Below, one piece after another: positions 22,702 through 30,916 of a DNA stretch of 31,992 bases. A model generated the notes under the pieces. It made no database searches and was not told where the DNA came from. It was given only the letters and a program-made list of their open reading frames with translations. Position numbers and translations under genes: made by a program. Numbering within the stretch: position 1 is the first letter of the stretch; every line of letters begins with the position of its first letter. Where the stretch lies: assembly GCA_964476515.1 (NCBI GenBank), contig CAYZAY010000023.1:1-31992 (forward strand), given 5' to 3'. The DNA is from JASMHC01 sp964476515. Its GTDB lineage: Bacteria > Pseudomonadota > Alphaproteobacteria > Rhodobacterales > Rhodobacteraceae.

Positions 22702-23520
22702 ATGCACCAAACCAACTGGGCAGAGACCGCGTTAGATTATCGTATATGCCGCTATGGAAGTTCTCGGATGTTGTATCGCGGGCCAAAGAGACGGCTAACC
22801 GAAGACTACGTTGCATTTATTGGCGGCACTGAAACTTATGGCAAGTTCGTTGCGACGCCGTATCCCGCAATGATGCAGGATGAGCTTGGAAAAACCTGCG
22901 TTAATCTTGGCTGCAACAACGGTGGACTTGATGCCATTTTGCAGGACGACAGCTTGTTAAGTATATGTAATCGAGCAGATATTACGGTTCTTCAGGTCAT
23001 GGGTGCCACCGACCTTTCAAACCGATTTTACACGGTTCACCCAAGACGGAACGACAGGTTCATTCAGGCGTCGCCGCTGATGGAAAGGTTGTTTCCCGAA
23101 CTAGATTTTATGGAATTCAACTTTACCAAACACCTTTTGGTCAGGGCAAAGCAGCGACAGTCTGATCGGTATGATCTTATGGTCAAAAGCCTACAGGAAA
23201 CTTGGGTAATGCGCATGCGCCAGTTGATCGACCGGCTAAACGGACGGGTCGTTTTGTTGTGGATGGCTGATCACTTGCCGCCCGATACCGCGATAGACGT
23301 AAACCCGCATCTGGTGACTAAGCGTATGATTGATATGGTGAAAAGCAGATCACTGGGGTGTGTTTCTGTCGGGTATAGTGAAGAAGCGCGTGCTATGGGG
23401 ACGGATGGGATGTACTTTCTGGATTACGAACAGGCGGCCGCTTCACAGATGCTCGGGCCTTTGGCGCATTACGAAGTTTCAAAGGCGCTTGGCCCAATCC
23501 TAAGACAGCACCTTCGCTAA
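22702..23520 (+). CDS. DUF6473 family protein, possibly SGNH-hydrolase-like
   Basis: This 272-aa protein is recognised as the DUF6473 type found beside etf genes in Rhodobacterales (from memory). The start is ATG 22702 because GGAGG (22692-22696) lies five bases upstream; an in-frame GTG at 22690 overlaps that site. It begins with a short WAETALDYRICRYGSSRMLYRGP segment. Then AFIGGTETYGKF and TCVNLGCNNGGLDA follow, an arrangement like blocks I and II of SGNH hydrolases, though threonine stands where the catalytic serine would be. WMADHLPPDT lies late. No signal peptide or membrane helix is seen. Activity is unknown. Confidence 0.75.
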   Translation: MHQTNWAETALDYRICRYGSSRMLYRGPKRRLTEDYVAFIGGTETYGKFVATPYPAMMQDELGKTCVNLGCNNGGLDAILQDDSLLSICNRADITVLQVMGATDLSNRFYTVHPRRNDRFIQASPLMERLFPELDFMEFNFTKHLLVRAKQRQSDRYDLMVKSLQETWVMRMRQLIDRLNGRVVLLWMADHLPPDTAIDVNPHLVTKRMIDMVKSRSLGCVSVGYSEEARAMGTDGMYFLDYEQAAASQMLGPLAHYEVSKALGPILRQHLR

Positions 23521-23528
23521 ACCAAAAT

Positions 23529-23552
23529 CGGCCCGCGGTTAGCGGGCCGTTT
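23529..23552. terminator. Bidirectional terminator between DUF6473 gene and etfA
   Basis: CGGCCCGC (23529-23536) pairs perfectly with GCGGGCCG (23542-23549) around GGTTA, followed rightward by TTTG. Leftward the stem is followed by ATTTTGG. It separates two convergent genes. Confidence 0.75.
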
Positions 23553-23597
23553 GTAGACATTTGTAATATTTGTACGTCGAAACGCTACAAATAGACC

Positions 23598-24527
23598 TTA
23601 GCCCAGCTTTTCGGTCAGCTCAGGAACAGCATCGAAGAGGTCAGCAACAAGACCAAAGTCAGCAACCTGGAAGATTGGTGCTTCTTCGTCTTTGTTGATC
23701 GCGACGATGACTTTTGAGTCCTTCATGCCAGCCAAGTGCTGGATCGCGCCCGAGATACCAACAGCAACATAGAGGTCTGGTGCAACGACCTTACCGGTCT
23801 GACCAACCTGCCAGTCGTTAGGCGCGTAACCGCTATCAACCGCCGCGCGCGATGCGCCAACAGCTGCGCCGAGTTTGTCGGCAAGCTTCTCGATAAGGGC
23901 AAAGTCATCTTCCGAGCCAACGCCACGGCCACCCGAAACAACAACGCCAGCAGACGTCAGTTCTGGACGGTCGCTTGCGGCAACCTTGTCTTCAACCCAC
24001 GACGACAGACCTAGGTCTGCAGCAGCCGAAACGGATTCGACAGATGCCGAACCGCCTTCGCCAGCCGCGTCGAATGTCGACGTACGGATGGTGACGACTT
24101 TTTTCGCGTCCGAAGATTTCACGGTTTGGATCGCGTTGCCTGCGTAGATTGGACGCTCGAATGTGTCGCCGTCTACAACGCCGGACACGTCCGAAATGAC
24201 CATAACGTCGAGCAAGGCTGCAACGCGTGGCATGACGTTTTTCGCGTCGGTGGTGGCTGGGGCTACGATGTGGCTGTAACCATCGGCAAGCGAAACGATC
24301 AGCGCTGCGGTTGATTCCGCCATGCGGTGACCAAGCGATGCGTCTTCGGCAACCAGTACCTTGGAAACGCCTGCGATTTTCGCAGCAGCTTCCCCTGCAG
24401 CAGCGGCAGAACCACCAGCGCAGAGTACAGTTACGTCGCCCATAGCCTGAGCAGCGTTAACAGCCTTGGCAGTGGCGTCCATCGCCAGTTCGCCATCATT
24501 TACTTCGGCAAGAAGAAGTACAGACAT
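23598..24527 (-). CDS. etfA: Electron transfer flavoprotein, alpha subunit
   Basis: This 309-aa ETF alpha subunit accepts electrons from acyl-CoA dehydrogenases and passes them to ETF-quinone oxidoreductase. The C-terminal FAD domain carries GGRGVGSEDDF, SRAAVDSGYAPNDWQVGQTG, the VGISGAIQHLAGM block and the closing DEEAPIFQVADFGLVADLF. The ATG shares one base with the etfB stop codon, so the two are coupled. It is the expected electron acceptor for the Mcd enzyme encoded at 13353-15005. Confidence 0.97.
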   Translation of the reverse strand: MSVLLLAEVNDGELAMDATAKAVNAAQAMGDVTVLCAGGSAAAAGEAAAKIAGVSKVLVAEDASLGHRMAESTAALIVSLADGYSHIVAPATTDAKNVMPRVAALLDVMVISDVSGVVDGDTFERPIYAGNAIQTVKSSDAKKVVTIRTSTFDAAGEGGSASVESVSAAADLGLSSWVEDKVAASDRPELTSAGVVVSGGRGVGSEDDFALIEKLADKLGAAVGASRAAVDSGYAPNDWQVGQTGKVVAPDLYVAVGISGAIQHLAGMKDSKVIVAINKDEEAPIFQVADFGLVADLFDAVPELTEKLG

Positions 24528-25285
24528 TACACAGCCCCCGCTTCTTTGAGTTTCTCAACCAGTTCATCGACAGAGCCGACAACGATACCTGCAGCACGAG
24601 AAGCAGGCTCTTCGGTTTTTACGATTTCAAGACGAGGCGAGACATCAACGCCGTAATCGTCGGCAGTTTTCTCATCCAGCGGCTTTTTCTTCGCTTTCAT
24701 GATGTTTGGAAGCGATGCGTAACGAGGTTCGTTCAAACGCAGGTCAACGGTGATGATGGTTGGCATCGTGACGTTGATGGTTTGAAGACCGCCGTCAACT
24801 TCGCGGGTGACAATAGCTTTGTCGCCGTCGATGTCGAGTTCCGACGCGAAGGTGCCTTGCGACCAACCCAGAAGGGCGGACAGCATCTGACCGGTTGCGT
24901 TCATGTCGTTGTCGATCGCCTGTTTGCCAGCCAAAACGATGCCCGGCTGTTCTTCTTCAACAACTTTGGCAAGGATCTTGGCAACGGCCAGAGGCTCGAT
25001 GTCGGTGTGGACGTCATCAGCCGCCACAACGAGGATCGCGCGGTCCGCGCCCATTGCGAGGGCCGTGCGGAGCGTTTCCTGAGACTGCTTGACACCAATC
25101 GAAACGGCGACAACTTCGTCTGCTTTGCCAGCTTCTTTCAGGCGAATGGCCTGTTCCACGGCGATTTCGTCGAATGGGTTCATCGACATTTTGACGTTCG
25201 CGAGATCAACACCGCTTCCGTCCGCTTTAACACGGACTTTCACGTTGTAGTCGATCACACGCTTGACAGGTACTAGGACCTTCAT
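24527..25285 (-). CDS. etfB: Electron transfer flavoprotein, beta subunit
   Basis: This 252-aa ETF beta subunit begins MKVLVPVKRVIDYNVKV. It contains MSMNPFDEIAVEQAIRLKE, the LAGKQAIDNDMNATGQMLSALLGW signature and the TVDLRLNEPRYASLPNIMKAKKKPL C-terminal recognition region. It binds AMP and pairs with EtfA. ATG 25285 is the first gene of the etfBA pair. The 194-base upstream region must hold the promoter, but no convincing -35/-10 pair is seen. Confidence 0.97.
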   Translation of the reverse strand: MKVLVPVKRVIDYNVKVRVKADGSGVDLANVKMSMNPFDEIAVEQAIRLKEAGKADEVVAVSIGVKQSQETLRTALAMGADRAILVVAADDVHTDIEPLAVAKILAKVVEEEQPGIVLAGKQAIDNDMNATGQMLSALLGWSQGTFASELDIDGDKAIVTREVDGGLQTINVTMPTIITVDLRLNEPRYASLPNIMKAKKKPLDEKTADDYGVDVSPRLEIVKTEEPASRAAGIVVGSVDELVEKLKEAGAV

Positions 25286-25448
25286 GGGCGTAGTTCTCCC
25301 CTAAGTTACAACAAGCCGCGGATGCGACTGATTCAAGCTCTCAGGCGCTCTGATAGCGGGTTGCGCCAAAGGGAAACAGAGAAAAATCGTCACGTTAGCG
25401 TTCACGGACGTCGCGTTTCTTCCGAATTCTGCAAATTCGAGAGATTTT

Positions 25449-25470
25449 GAGTATTTTTGGAAAGATGAAA
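25449..25470 (+). repeat. Dispersed intergenic element, copy C
   Basis: GAGTATTTTTGG then AAAGATGAAA, the cleanest copy. It lies in the spacer between the end of the adenosyltransferase gene and etfB, on the strand opposite to those genes. It is preceded by a weak GAATT/AATTC dyad. Related copies are at 586, 11701 and 30371. Confidence 0.55.
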
Positions 25471-25479
25471 TTGGGCGAG

Positions 25480-26052
25480 TTAGCGATTTGCGCCCGGAAC
25501 CCAGAGCACGTCGTTTTCACCGTTTTCATTGGCTGTTCGGGCGGCAACGAAGAACCAATCGGACAGGCGATTGAGGTAACGGATCACTGAAGGGTTGATG
25601 TCGTCCTTGGTGGCAAGGTCGGTACACAGCCGTTCCGCGCGGCGGGCAACAGTGCGGCAGACGTGAAGATGCGCGGCCAGCGGCGAGCCACCGGGCAGGA
25701 TGAAGCTGCGCAGTGGTGTCAGGTTGGCGTTCATCGCGTCGATCTCGGATTCGAGCCGGTCGGTTTGGCCGTCGGTCACACGCAGCGGCGGGTATTCGGC
25801 GTCGGCGTCTTTATCCATTTCGGGGCGGCAGAGGTCTGCGCCCAGATCAAAGAGGTCGTTCTGGATCAGCGCCAGTTTGTCGTCAATTGCGCCGGAGGCA
25901 TGCAGGCGGGCGGTGCCGACAAAGGCGTTCAGCTCATCCGTGGTGCCATAGGCGTTCACGCGGGCGTCGTGTTTGGCGACGCGGTCGCCGTTGCCAAGAG
26001 CGGTATCGCCCTTATCGCCGGTGCGGGTGTAGATTTTGTTCAGGACAACCAT
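25480..26052 (-). CDS. Cob(I)yrinic acid a,c-diamide / cob(I)alamin adenosyltransferase, PduO type
   Basis: This 190-aa protein transfers adenosine from ATP to cob(I)alamin, making adenosylcobalamin. The PduO-type signature is clear: IYTRTGDKGDTAL near 6-18 for ATP, GTTDELNAFVG, and the later FILPGGSPLAAHLHVCRTVARRAER and RYLNRLSDWFFVAAR. Adenosylcobalamin is needed by methylmalonyl-CoA and ethylmalonyl-CoA mutases, matching mcd in this window. The ATG shares one base with the stop of the HIG1-like gene upstream. The gene is followed by a spacer carrying repeat copy C, then etfB. Confidence 0.95.
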   Translation of the reverse strand: MVVLNKIYTRTGDKGDTALGNGDRVAKHDARVNAYGTTDELNAFVGTARLHASGAIDDKLALIQNDLFDLGADLCRPEMDKDADAEYPPLRVTDGQTDRLESEIDAMNANLTPLRSFILPGGSPLAAHLHVCRTVARRAERLCTDLATKDDINPSVIRYLNRLSDWFFVAARTANENGENDVLWVPGANR

Positions 26053-26255
26053 CAGATGCCGCCGCGGATCCAGACGAAGAGGATCACAAGAACAACCGCT
26101 GCGAATTGCGCGTAGATCCGCCAGCGCATCATTTTGTTGGATTGCTTGGCCGCTTCTGCGCCGCCTTTGCCAAAAAAGCTGAGACCCCGTGCAAGGATCA
26201 GGACGACCGCCGCCATAGCGATGAGGACGATGATGAAGAGAGGATCGTTGAACAT
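26052..26255 (-). CDS. Small two-helix membrane protein, HIG1-like
   Basis: This 67-aa protein has two predicted membrane helices (about 6-25 and 47-63) joined by a short polar loop GGAEAAKQSNKMMRWRI. That layout, with the N-K-M-M-R-x-R loop, resembles the hypoxia-induced HIG1 family, whose members associate with cytochrome oxidase in mitochondria and bacteria. The stop overlaps the start of the adenosyltransferase by one base, so translation is coupled. I have no direct evidence for a respiratory role here. Confidence 0.8.
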   Translation of the reverse strand: MFNDPLFIIVLIAMAAVVLILARGLSFFGKGGAEAAKQSNKMMRWRIYAQFAAVVLVILFVWIRGGI

Positions 26256-26318
26256 GGGTCAGCCTTTTTTGCCGGTTTCTGTGTATTTAGGGGCAAATTG
26301 TCGAAAAGCGAAGGGGTT

Positions 26319-27143
26319 TCAACCGCGCGAAAGGATCGCATCCAGCCAGCGTGTTGAAAGGATGCGCCGCAGGGCGCCGAAGACGTAGGTCGGCGTTGTA
26401 AGATAATAGCGGGGTTTAGGTCTTGGGCTTTCCAGCGCGCGGATCAGCTTTTTGGTGACAGCAGATGCGGGAAGCTCAAAAAAGTCCGGCTCGCGGTCTT
26501 GGTAGAGCCGATGGATCAGCTTTTCGTATAGACGGCTCAGGGCCGAGGCTTTCCAGTCGATAAAGCGTTCAAAATGCGGGATCGAGTTTTGTCGGATCTT
26601 CGAGGTGACAGGGCCGGGTTCGAAAAGGATGACGTGAATGTCAGTGGGACGCAGTTCCAGTCTTAGCGTATCTGTCAGACCTTCCAGCGCGAATTTCGTG
26701 GCGACATAAGCGCCGCGCCATGAATAGCCGACCAGTCCAAGAACCGAAGAGTTGTTGATGATCCGCCCGTGACCCTGTTTGCGCATCACGGGGATGACGC
26801 GGTTGGTCAGATCTTGGGTGCCAAAGAGGTTGGTTTCAAAAATTTCACGAAACGCTTGGCGGGGCAGATCTTCGACCGCTCCGGGGATGGCGTAGGCTCC
26901 GTTGTTGAACAGCGCATCAAGGGCGCCGCCGGTTTCATTCAGGATATGCGCAAGCGCTTCTGTGATGCTGTCTTCGTCGGCGAGATCAAGGCGGGGGCTT
27001 TCGAAACCCTCTGCGATCAGGCGGTCGCAGTCTTCCTGTTTGCGGCAGGTCGCAAAAACGCGCCAGCCGTGGGCTTTCAGGCCGTGGGCGGCGTCGTAGC
27101 CAATGCCGGATGAGCATCCGGTGATGAGGATGGATTTTTGCAT
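26319..27143 (-). CDS. Short-chain dehydrogenase/reductase (SDR) family oxidoreductase
   Basis: This 274-aa classical SDR has the dinucleotide motif TGCSSGIG (about 8-15), FNNGAYA in place of NNAG near 79-85, catalytic serine in INNSSVLG, and YVATK with the catalytic tyrosine and lysine. An arginine in the second strand (CRKQEDC) hints at NADPH preference. A C-terminal extension with YYLTTPTYVFGALRRILSTRW may lie at the membrane surface. Substrate unknown. It is divergent from the LysE-type gene. Confidence 0.9.
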   Translation of the reverse strand: MQKSILITGCSSGIGYDAAHGLKAHGWRVFATCRKQEDCDRLIAEGFESPRLDLADEDSITEALAHILNETGGALDALFNNGAYAIPGAVEDLPRQAFREIFETNLFGTQDLTNRVIPVMRKQGHGRIINNSSVLGLVGYSWRGAYVATKFALEGLTDTLRLELRPTDIHVILFEPGPVTSKIRQNSIPHFERFIDWKASALSRLYEKLIHRLYQDREPDFFELPASAVTKKLIRALESPRPKPRYYLTTPTYVFGALRRILSTRWLDAILSRG

Positions 27144-27266
27144 GAGATGCCTGTTTTCGCGTTCGGTGTCTTCGCATGGCAGATGGGCTGCGATCCTGTC
27201 AATGCAAGACGATTGTTTGAGGCCGCGAACTCGGTTACGGCTTTGACGTCTAGCAATGAGGGTTCC

Positions 27267-27887
27267 ATGCTTCCGATTGAAATACTAAGCGCATTTATGC
27301 TCGCGGCGATCCTTTTGGGATTGTCGCCCGGACCGGACAATATCTTTGTCTTGACCCAATCTGCGGTAAGTGGTGCACGAGCGGGCATGATGGTTGTTCT
27401 GGGATTATGCTCGGGGCTGGTAATTCACTCAATCGCGGTCGCGCTTGGGCTTGCCGCTTTGATTGCCGCCAGCGCTACCGCATTTACCGTCATCAAGTTC
27501 GCGGGCGCCGGATATTTGCTGTTCTTGGCCTATAAAGCGTTTGGCGCAAAAGCTTCGAGCCACGACGATGACGTTCCTCGACTGAGCGGCGGGCAGCTCT
27601 ATCGGCGTGGGTTCATCATGAATATCACAAACCCCAAGGTGGCGATCTTTTTCCTGGCGTTCTTTCCGCAGTTCATGAAGCCCACATTGGGTCAGTTGCC
27701 TATGCAGGCTGCTCAATTGGGGGCATTGTTTATTTTGGCGGTCTTTTTGGTTTTTGGCTGCATCGCCCTTGCGGCGGGAAGCTTGTCAGAATTGCTCAAC
27801 CGCTCACCGAAAACCGAGGTTTGGATTAATCGCGTTGCTGGCGTTGTCTTCGTTGGGCTGGCCGCAAATATTATTTTTTCAAAGTGA
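27267..27887 (+). CDS. LysE family amino-acid exporter
   Basis: This 206-aa membrane protein fits the LysE/RhtB family. It opens with LPIEILSAFMLAAILLGLSPGPDNIFVLTQS, the diagnostic SPGPD(N) motif, and has about six hydrophobic segments. FIMNITNPKVAIFFLAFFPQF is the other conserved block, near the middle. These proteins export amino acids or related compounds; the substrate is not predictable. ATG 27267 is chosen because GAGGG lies just upstream. The frame opens farther back (27138), but that would add 43 non-membrane residues unlike the family. Confidence 0.92.
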   Translation: MLPIEILSAFMLAAILLGLSPGPDNIFVLTQSAVSGARAGMMVVLGLCSGLVIHSIAVALGLAALIAASATAFTVIKFAGAGYLLFLAYKAFGAKASSHDDDVPRLSGGQLYRRGFIMNITNPKVAIFFLAFFPQFMKPTLGQLPMQAAQLGALFILAVFLVFGCIALAAGSLSELLNRSPKTEVWINRVAGVVFVGLAANIIFSK

Positions 27888-27958
27888 AACGCGAAAAAGT
27901 GGATGCAAGAGAATAACGCCTCTGGCGCTGCTGGCGGGCCACGTTTACAACATCATCT

Positions 27959-30305
27959 ATGAGTGATTTGCTTGACGACCCCAATATGGAGCCCATTATC
28001 GCAGAGCCTTTGCGCCGCGCGATCGGGTCCCGCTATCTGCAATATGCGCTAAGCACGATTATGCATCGTGCGTTGCCGGATGCCCGTGACGGGTTGAAGC
28101 CGGTGCATCGGCGTATTCTTTATGCGATGCGCGAATTGCGGCTTGCGTCGGGCGGTGGTTTCCGGAAATCGGCCAAGATTTCGGGCGATGTGATGGGCAA
28201 CTATCACCCGCACGGGGATGCGGCGATTTACGATGCGATGGCGCGTCTCGCGCAGGATTTCAACGTTCGTTATCCGCTGGTCGACGGGCAGGGGAACTTT
28301 GGCAATATCGACGGGGATAATCCGGCGGCGTCGCGCTACACAGAAGCGCGGATGACGGCAGCGGCAGAAGCGCTGCTTGAAGGGCTAACCGAAAACGCTG
28401 TTGATTTTCGCGACAACTACGATGGCACATTGTCAGAGCCGGTCGTGTTGCCTGCGTCTTTCCCAAACCTGCTGGCGAACGGGTCAAGCGGGATCGCGGT
28501 GGGGATGGCGACGAATATTCCGCCCCATAACATCGAAGAACTGTGCAACGCCTGTCTGCATCTTATCAAAGCGCCAAACGCGCGGGATGAAACGCTGTTG
28601 GATTATGTGCCCGGGCCGGATTTTCCGACCGGCGGCGTGATTGTCGAACCGCGTGAGAATATTCTCGAAGCTTACCGTACGGGGCGTGGGTCATTCCGTC
28701 TGCGCTGTAAGTGGGAGGTCGAAGATCTCGGGCGGGGAACGTGGCAGATCGTTGTCACCGAAATCCCCTATCAGGTGCAAAAATCCAAGCTGATCGAAAA
28801 ACTGGCCGAGGTTATCCAGCTTAAAAAGGTGCCGATTTTGGCGGATGTGCGCGATGAAAGCGCCGATGATATTCGCCTGATACTTGAGCCAAAGTCCAAG
28901 AACGTTGATCCCGAAGTGCTGATGAGCACGCTTTATCGCAGCTCGGATCTTGAGGTGCGTTTTAGTCTGAATATGAACGTGTTGATCGACGGCGTGACGC
29001 CAAAGGTCTGTTCGCTGAAAGAGGTTTTGCGCGCGTTCCTTGATCACCGTCGTGATGTTTTACAGCGCCGTAGCCAGCACCGGATGGACAAGATTGATCA
29101 CCGGTTAGAGGTTTTGGATGGGCTGATCATTGCTTTCCTAAATCTGGACCGTGTGATTGATATCATTCGCTATGACGATGATCCCAAACTGGCGCTGAAG
29201 CACGAAGAATGGGGGGCGGATTTCCCGCGTGCCATGTCTGAGGCTGATTACGTCGGTCCTGCCAATCTGACCGGTCGCGAAACTTTGACGGAAGTGCAGG
29301 CCGAAGCGATCCTGAACATGCGCCTGCGCAGCTTGCGACGTTTGGAGGAGATGGAGCTTCTAAGTGAACGCGAAGCCCTGCGTGAAGAACGCGATGGGCT
29401 GGTGGCGCTGTTGGCGAGCGAAGAATTGCAGTGGGCGCGGATCGCGGAAGAGCTGCGTGAAACCCGCAAGAAGTTCGGTCGTGGTCATGAATATGGCGAG
29501 CGTCGTTCGGTCTTTGCCGAAGCGGGCGAAGTGGCCGAGGTGCCGATTGAAGCGATGATCGACAAGGAACCGATCACGGTTGTCTGCTCGAAAATGGGCT
29601 GGATCCGCGCGATGTCGGGGCATGTGGCGCTGGATCGCGAGTTGAAGTTCAAGGACGGTGATGAAGCGCGGTTCATGTTCCATGCCNNNNNNNNNNGAAA
29701 CCACCGATAAGCTGTTGGTCTTTGGCACGAACGGGCGGTTCTACACGCTTATGGCGTCAAACCTGCCCGGTGGGCGGGGTATGGGCGAACCTCTGCGGAT
29801 GATGGTGGATTTGCCCAACGACGTCGAAATCGTTGATCTGTTTATCCATCAGGCGGGTCGCAAATTGCTGGTCGCATCGAACGACGGCAACGGGTTTGTG
29901 GTGGCCGAAGAAGACATCCTTGCCCAGACGCGAACCGGTAAACAGGTGTTGAATGTCAAAGATGCGGTGGCGCAGATCGTGGTGCCTGTTGTGGGTGACC
30001 ATGTGGCTATCGTTTCAAAGAACGGTCGTTTCCTTGTGTTCCCTGTGGCGGAGTTGCCCGAGATGGGACGTGGCAAGGGTGTGCGTTTGCAAAAGTACAA
30101 CCTTGCGCGGGGTCGTCAGGGGACGCTTGAACTGGATGGTGGGGTGTCTGATGTCACCACGTTCAACTGGGCTGAAGGGCTTAGCTGGGGTATGGGCGGC
30201 GGTAAAACGCGGCATGAGCCTGACTTGTCAGATTGGCTGGGCAAACGGGCTGGGGTCGGCAAGCGACCGCCCTATGGGTTCCCGCGTAACATGAAGTTCA
30301 AGTAA
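27959..30305 (+). CDS. parC: DNA topoisomerase IV subunit A, interrupted by an assembly gap
   Basis: ParC with ParE decatenates daughter chromosomes. The N-terminal cleavage domain is intact, with the catalytic R126-Y127 in AASRYTEARM and the quinolone region GDVMGNYHPHGDAAIYDAM (77-94). A coiled region follows and then the C-terminal beta-pinwheel. Ten Ns at 29687-29696 break the frame between FMFHA and ETTDKLLVFG. Without them the gene is 2337 bases, exactly 778 codons plus stop, a normal length. The first part (ATG 27959 to 29686) and the second (29697-30305) are one gene, and the frame break is a placeholder artefact. GyrA is excluded by size and by LGSRYLQYALST-like features. Confidence 0.95.
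29687..29696. other. Assembly gap (10 N) inside parC
   Basis: A run of ten N marks a join of unknown length. The flanking codons (H-A before, E-T-T-D after) adjoin in homologues as I remember them. Deleting the Ns restores one open frame, so little or no sequence may be missing. Confidence 0.95.
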
Positions 30306-30312
30306 TCAAACG

Positions 30313-30341
30313 GTGGCGCCCATTCGGGCGCCACTTGTTTT
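30313..30341 (+). terminator. Rho-independent terminator of parC
   Basis: GTGGCGCCC (30313-30321) pairs with GGGCGCCAC (30326-30334) around ATTC, then TTGTTTT. It starts eight bases after the parC stop codon. Confidence 0.85.
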
Positions 30342-30370
30342 AGGCGCTTGCGCGCCGGAGTGCCTTCGGC

Positions 30371-30397
30371 GAGGATATTTTCAGGACAAAAGAAATT
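30371..30397 (+). repeat. Dispersed intergenic element, copy D
   Basis: GAGGATATTTTCAGG, then ACAAAAGAAATT, follows a small GCC-TTC-GGC hairpin and lies ten bases before the VOC gene. It is closest to copy B (11701); both stand just upstream of a rightward gene. Confidence 0.5.
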
Positions 30398-30406
30398 GGG
30401 TGTGTG

Positions 30407-30853
30407 ATGGATTTTGAAACTGTGTCTTCGGGTGACTTTGGGCGTTCGCTAAAAGGGATCGGGCTGAACCTGCTTGTGCGGGATGTGAAAGCCGAAGCTG
30501 CGTTTCTTTGTCAGGTGTTCGACATGACGGCGCATCGTTTAAGCGCAGATTTCGCCATCATGACCTATGGCAACGATGTGTTTCAGCTGCATTCAGATGG
30601 GATCTATCATTCGCACCCGTTGCTGGGATTGCTGCCCGAGGCAGGTGCCCGCGGGGCTGGGATGGAAATTCGACTTTATGACACTGATCCAGATGAGGCG
30701 GCGGCCAAGGCGGAAGCTGCGGGCGGGCATATTCTGGAAGCGCCGACCAACAAGCCGCACGGGTTGCGAGAATGCTTTATTATGGATGCCGACGGCTATT
30801 GCTGGGTGGCGAACCGCTGGTTGACGGATGAAGAAGAGGCGGCGCTGGGCTAG
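30407..30853 (+). CDS. VOC family (glyoxalase/bleomycin-resistance-like) protein
   Basis: This 148-aa protein has the vicinal oxygen chelate pattern: LNLLVRDVKAEAAFLCQVFDM at the start, GNDVFQLHSDGIYHSHPL in the middle, MEIRLYDTDPDEAAAKAEAAGG and a closing CFIMDADGYCWV strand. Such proteins are metal-dependent dioxygenases, isomerases or binding proteins; the substrate is unknown. ATG 30407 is used; an in-frame GTG at 30404 adds one residue. It is not close to any pathway gene. It is followed by an Hsp70-like gene after 63 bases. Confidence 0.88.
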   Translation: MDFETVSSGDFGRSLKGIGLNLLVRDVKAEAAFLCQVFDMTAHRLSADFAIMTYGNDVFQLHSDGIYHSHPLLGLLPEAGARGAGMEIRLYDTDPDEAAAKAEAAGGHILEAPTNKPHGLRECFIMDADGYCWVANRWLTDEEEAALG

Positions 30854-30916
30854 CCCCTTGACGGGCGGGAAGGATGGAGAGTAGAAGCGCCTCCCTTCGC
30901 GCGATGAGGTTTCCTG

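Noticed and set aside
26256..26318. Possible fifth copy of the dispersed element (TGTGTATTTAGGGG)
   Set aside because: Too few matching positions to the other four copies and no AAGATGAA tail.
25713..26357. 214-aa arginine-rich rightward frame
   Set aside because: Antisense to the adenosyltransferase and HIG1-like genes; Arg/Gly richness is typical of a GC-rich shadow frame.
27138..27266. 43-residue N-terminal extension of the LysE-type exporter
   Set aside because: It is not membrane-like, overlaps the SDR start region, and the internal ATG with GAGGG gives the standard family N-terminus.
29658..30305. Separate second gene after the N gap, or a parC frameshift
   Set aside because: The sequence is the C-terminal half of ParC; the frame change is caused by ten placeholder Ns.
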